64,000 nt of DNA from NCBI RefSeq assembly GCF_030546645.1, contig NZ_JAUOTO010000001.1:186001-250000 (forward strand). Direction: 5' to 3'. Below the pieces are notes generated by a model that was not told the origin of the DNA, searched no databases, and was given only the letters and a program-made list of their open reading frames with translations. This stretch comes from Flavitalea plasmicola (GTDB taxonomy: Bacteria; Bacteroidota; Bacteroidia; Chitinophagales; Chitinophagaceae). Numbering within the stretch: the stretch's first letter is position 1; each line of letters begins with the position of its first letter. The position numbers and the translations under genes were made by a program. This document shows, one piece after another, positions 60,524 to 64,000 of the stretch.

Positions 60524-61600
60524 TTAAAGGTTGATTAATGCTCTCTTAGCTGCGGGACTTTCTTTCAGAAAGTCTTTGATCAGCTGCTCTATTTGTGTGT
60601 ACTCCAGCAGGAACCCGTCATGGCCATACAGCGAAGAAATGACTGCATGATGGGCGCCTGGTATCAGCTCTGCCAGGGTCTTCTGTTCCTGGAGGGGAAA
60701 AAGAATGTCTGACTGTATACCGATCACCAGCGTCCTGGCTTTAATTCGCTCCAATGCAGCTGCCAGTCCTCCCCGGCCTCTTCCGGCGTCATGAGAATCC
60801 ATGCTGAGGCTCAACGCATAATAGCTGAATGCGGAAAACCGCCTGGCCAGTTTGTCTCCCTGGTAGCGCTGATAAGATGCGGCTCCGGTCCGGATGCCGG
60901 GGCCAACCCCATGCAGACATCCCCAGCCTTCCGCCCTTTGTTCCTCCCGCCGCATCTGCAGCTGATCATACGCCTGATAGTCCCTGTAGGACAATAAGGC
61001 CATCGCCCTTGCGGCCTTCATGCCTTCTGCTCCCGCTGATCCTTTCCTTTCCCGCCAGCTGCCATCCGCCTCGATAGCCATGCGTTGAGCCGTATTGAAA
61101 GCGATCCCCCAGGGCGAATGCCGGCCATTGGTGGCAATGGCGATGATATGACTGAACAGCTCCGGCTCTTCAATAGCCCATTCCAGCAACTGCTGTCCGC
61201 CCATACTTCCCCCGATGCCAATAAAGATCCTGCGGATACCCAGCGACTTCCGCAGCGGCTGATAGGCCCGTATCATATCCCGGGTGGTGAACACAGGAAA
61301 GTCATGATAGTAGGGCCTGTTGTTCTGCGGATCCCTGTCAAGGGGGCCGAGACTGCCATAACAGCTCCCCGGCATGTTGACGCAAACAACGTAGTAATCG
61401 GCAGGATCGAACAGCCTGCCTGCGCCTACCAGTCCGGGCCACCATTCTCCGGGATCACTGTTCGCAGTCAGCGCATGAAAGACCCAAACGACATTGTCCC
61501 CGGCCTCGTTCAGGATGCCATGCGTCGTATATTCCAGGTGATAGGCCGGAACCTCCAGGCCGGACTCCAGCCGCAGGGGTTGATTGTACGTGAACTTCAT
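60524..61600 (-). CDS. metX: Homoserine O-acetyltransferase
   Basis: A 358-residue alpha/beta-hydrolase-fold acetyltransferase that converts homoserine and acetyl-CoA to O-acetylhomoserine, the first committed step to methionine by direct sulfhydrylation. HALTANSDPGEWW (about 42-54) is the oxyanion part, GGSMGGQQLLEW (Ser132) the nucleophile, IGIQSDILFP the Asp and GHDGFLLE the His. The ATG at 61600 fits the family; a TTG upstream falls in the repeat. Substrate choice between acetyl- and succinyl-CoA is not decided by this reading alone, but the sulfhydrylase next door favours acetyl. Confidence 0.9.
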   Translation of the reverse strand: MKFTYNQPLRLESGLEVPAYHLEYTTHGILNEAGDNVVWVFHALTANSDPGEWWPGLVGAGRLFDPADYYVVCVNMPGSCYGSLGPLDRDPQNNRPYYHDFPVFTTRDMIRAYQPLRKSLGIRRIFIGIGGSMGGQQLLEWAIEEPELFSHIIAIATNGRHSPWGIAFNTAQRMAIEADGSWRERKGSAGAEGMKAARAMALLSYRDYQAYDQLQMRREEQRAEGWGCLHGVGPGIRTGAASYQRYQGDKLARRFSAFSYYALSLSMDSHDAGRGRGGLAAALERIKARTLVIGIQSDILFPLQEQKTLAELIPGAHHAVISSLYGHDGFLLEYTQIEQLIKDFLKESPAAKRALINL

Positions 61601-61605
61601 ATAAG

Positions 61606-63100
<1,495 letters not shown>

Positions 63101-64000
63101 TTACGCTGAAACCGCTGCCTTTACCACCGGCTGTTTTGCTCGTCCCTCCGGCTGAACGGCATGTCCTGCCGGTGTTCTTGTCAGTAGTTTATCCAGCGCC
63201 TGGCGAAGATCTTCCAGCAGGTCTTCCGTGTCTTCCAGTCCCGTGGACAGGCGGATCAGGCTGTCGGCAACACCAGCCGCCTTTCTCTTCTCGGAAGGTA
63301 TGGTCTTATGCGTCATAGTGGCCGGGTGAGAGACCAGGCTCTTGATACCGCCCAGGCTTTCAGCCAGTTTGAAGAGACCTGTGGAGGTGACGAAGTCTTT
63401 GGCAGCTGCCTGCGTATCGTCTTTCAGGGTAAAGGAAACGATCCCTCCAAAGCCTTTCGATTGTCTTGCAGCGATGTCATGTCCCGGGTGCGTAGGGAGG
63501 CCCGGATAGAATACTTTTCCCACGGCCGGATGCTGCTCCAGGAAAGCCGCAATCGCACGGGCGCTGGCCCCATGCTGACGGATCCGCAGATGCAGGGTCT
63601 CGATACCCCTGATCAGCAGCCAGCTGTCAAAGGGACTCAGGATGGCGCCGCTGGCATTCTGCAGAAATTTGATCTTCTCGCCCAGCTCTTTGTCCTTTGT
63701 CACCACCAGGCCAGCGATAAGATCGCTATGACCACCCAGGTATTTGGTGCCGGAGTGGATCACAAGATCAGCTCCCAGCGAAATAGGCTTTTGAAGGGCG
63801 GGTGAAGCAAAAGTGTTATCCACGGCAAGTAAACATCGGTGGGCACGGGCAATCTTCGCAATAGCTTCGATGTCAGTGATCTTTAAGGTAGGATTGGTCG
63901 GCGTCTCGATCCAGATCAGCTTTGTATTTGGCGTGATGGCGTTGAATACGCGTTCCGGGTTGGTCGTGTCCACATAGGTCACGTTGATGCCGAACTTACG
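63101..64000 (-). CDS. Cystathionine gamma-synthase/lyase-type PLP enzyme, partial
   Basis: The C-terminal 299 residues of a Cys/Met metabolism PLP enzyme; the frame is open to the right edge, so the start is outside the window. IWIETPTNPTLKITDIEAIA, LLAVDNTFASP and LVIHSGTKYLGGHSDLIAG (PLP Lys) are typical of cystathionine gamma-synthase, beta- or gamma-lyase. SPFDSWLLIRGIETLHLR and RLSTGLEDTEDLL follow. Members differ in specificity that sequence cannot settle here. The C-terminal tail after DKLLTR is about 25 residues longer than usual and of low complexity. Confidence 0.88.
   Translation of the reverse strand, partial: RKFGINVTYVDTTNPERVFNAITPNTKLIWIETPTNPTLKITDIEAIAKIARAHRCLLAVDNTFASPALQKPISLGADLVIHSGTKYLGGHSDLIAGLVVTKDKELGEKIKFLQNASGAILSPFDSWLLIRGIETLHLRIRQHGASARAIAAFLEQHPAVGKVFYPGLPTHPGHDIAARQSKGFGGIVSFTLKDDTQAAAKDFVTSTGLFKLAESLGGIKSLVSHPATMTHKTIPSEKRKAAGVADSLIRLSTGLEDTEDLLEDLRQALDKLLTRTPAGHAVQPEGRAKQPVVKAAVSA

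Noticed and set aside
63101-64000. SAM riboswitch in front of the methionine cluster
   Set aside because: The cluster start lies beyond the right edge, and nothing like a SAM riboswitch is seen in the gaps between metY, metX, the QueF-like gene and hom.

Overview
The window comes from a member of the Bacteroidota, most likely a Chitinophagaceae-type soil bacterium. The signs are OMP_b-brl_3/TonB receptors, a DUF5916/CBM9 outer-membrane protein, a GldL-like protein, PadR-linked membrane proteins, FtsX/MacB permeases of the two-FtsX type, LytS/LytTR signalling, several GlxA- and AraC-type regulators, Bacteroidota promoter boxes (TAnnTTTG) and moderate G+C. It is chromosomal and densely packed. 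I saw no tRNA, rRNA, CRISPR array, integrase or intact insertion sequence.

Layout. 1-0.86 kb: 3' end of nuoN (complex I). 0.85-5.3 kb: cupin, DUF4386, lipoprotein, thioesterase and an AlkX/YcaQ-type winged-helix glycosylase. 5.4-8.1 kb: a FIST sensor protein followed by a soluble hybrid histidine kinase. 8.2-12 kb: outer-membrane barrel protein and TPR protein. 11.6-13 kb: divergent HxlR regulator and NmrA-like reductase with facing promoters. 13-15.3 kb: MBOAT acyltransferase plus SGNH-like partner. 15.5-21.6 kb: TIGR03118 lipoprotein, AraC regulator, ester cyclase, a large unknown protein, PadR pair and two unknown genes. 21.6-29.4 kb, all leftward: flavin monooxygenase, FtsX permease, DUF5916 barrel, two NTF2-like proteins and a PEP-mutase-like enzyme behind a perfect operator palindrome. 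29.5-35.8 kb: S41 protease, GrpB, SDR, VOC and two GlxA paralogues. 35.8-41.6 kb: cytochrome c lipoprotein with a LytS/LytTR pair, divergent from a TonB-type receptor. 41.6-52.3 kb: kinase-like phosphotransferase, TonB C-terminal lipoprotein, a second PEP-mutase-like enzyme, a decayed FtsX permease, DinB, GldL-like, DUF92, GH95 fucosidase, SDR, AraC and SRPBCC genes. 52.5-58.4 kb: a frameshifted small gene, hydrolase, methyltransferase, Crp-like regulator, ABC exporter and siderophore-type acetyltransferase.

58.7-64 kb is a leftward methionine/transsulfuration cluster: a cystathionine synthase/lyase-type enzyme (cut by the window edge), O-acetylhomoserine sulfhydrylase, homoserine O-acetyltransferase, a QueF-like protein and homoserine dehydrogenase. 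Together they route homoserine to homocysteine. The QueF-like protein has lost the catalytic cysteine of QueF, so it probably does not make preQ1; this is the most intriguing gene in the window.

The second notable feature is a family of four inverted-repeat elements, confined to about 51.8-61.8 kb, built from 7-base units (CTTGNAG on one arm, CTNCAAG on the other). They sit at or over stop codons, and two of them encode the C-terminal residues of the preceding protein.
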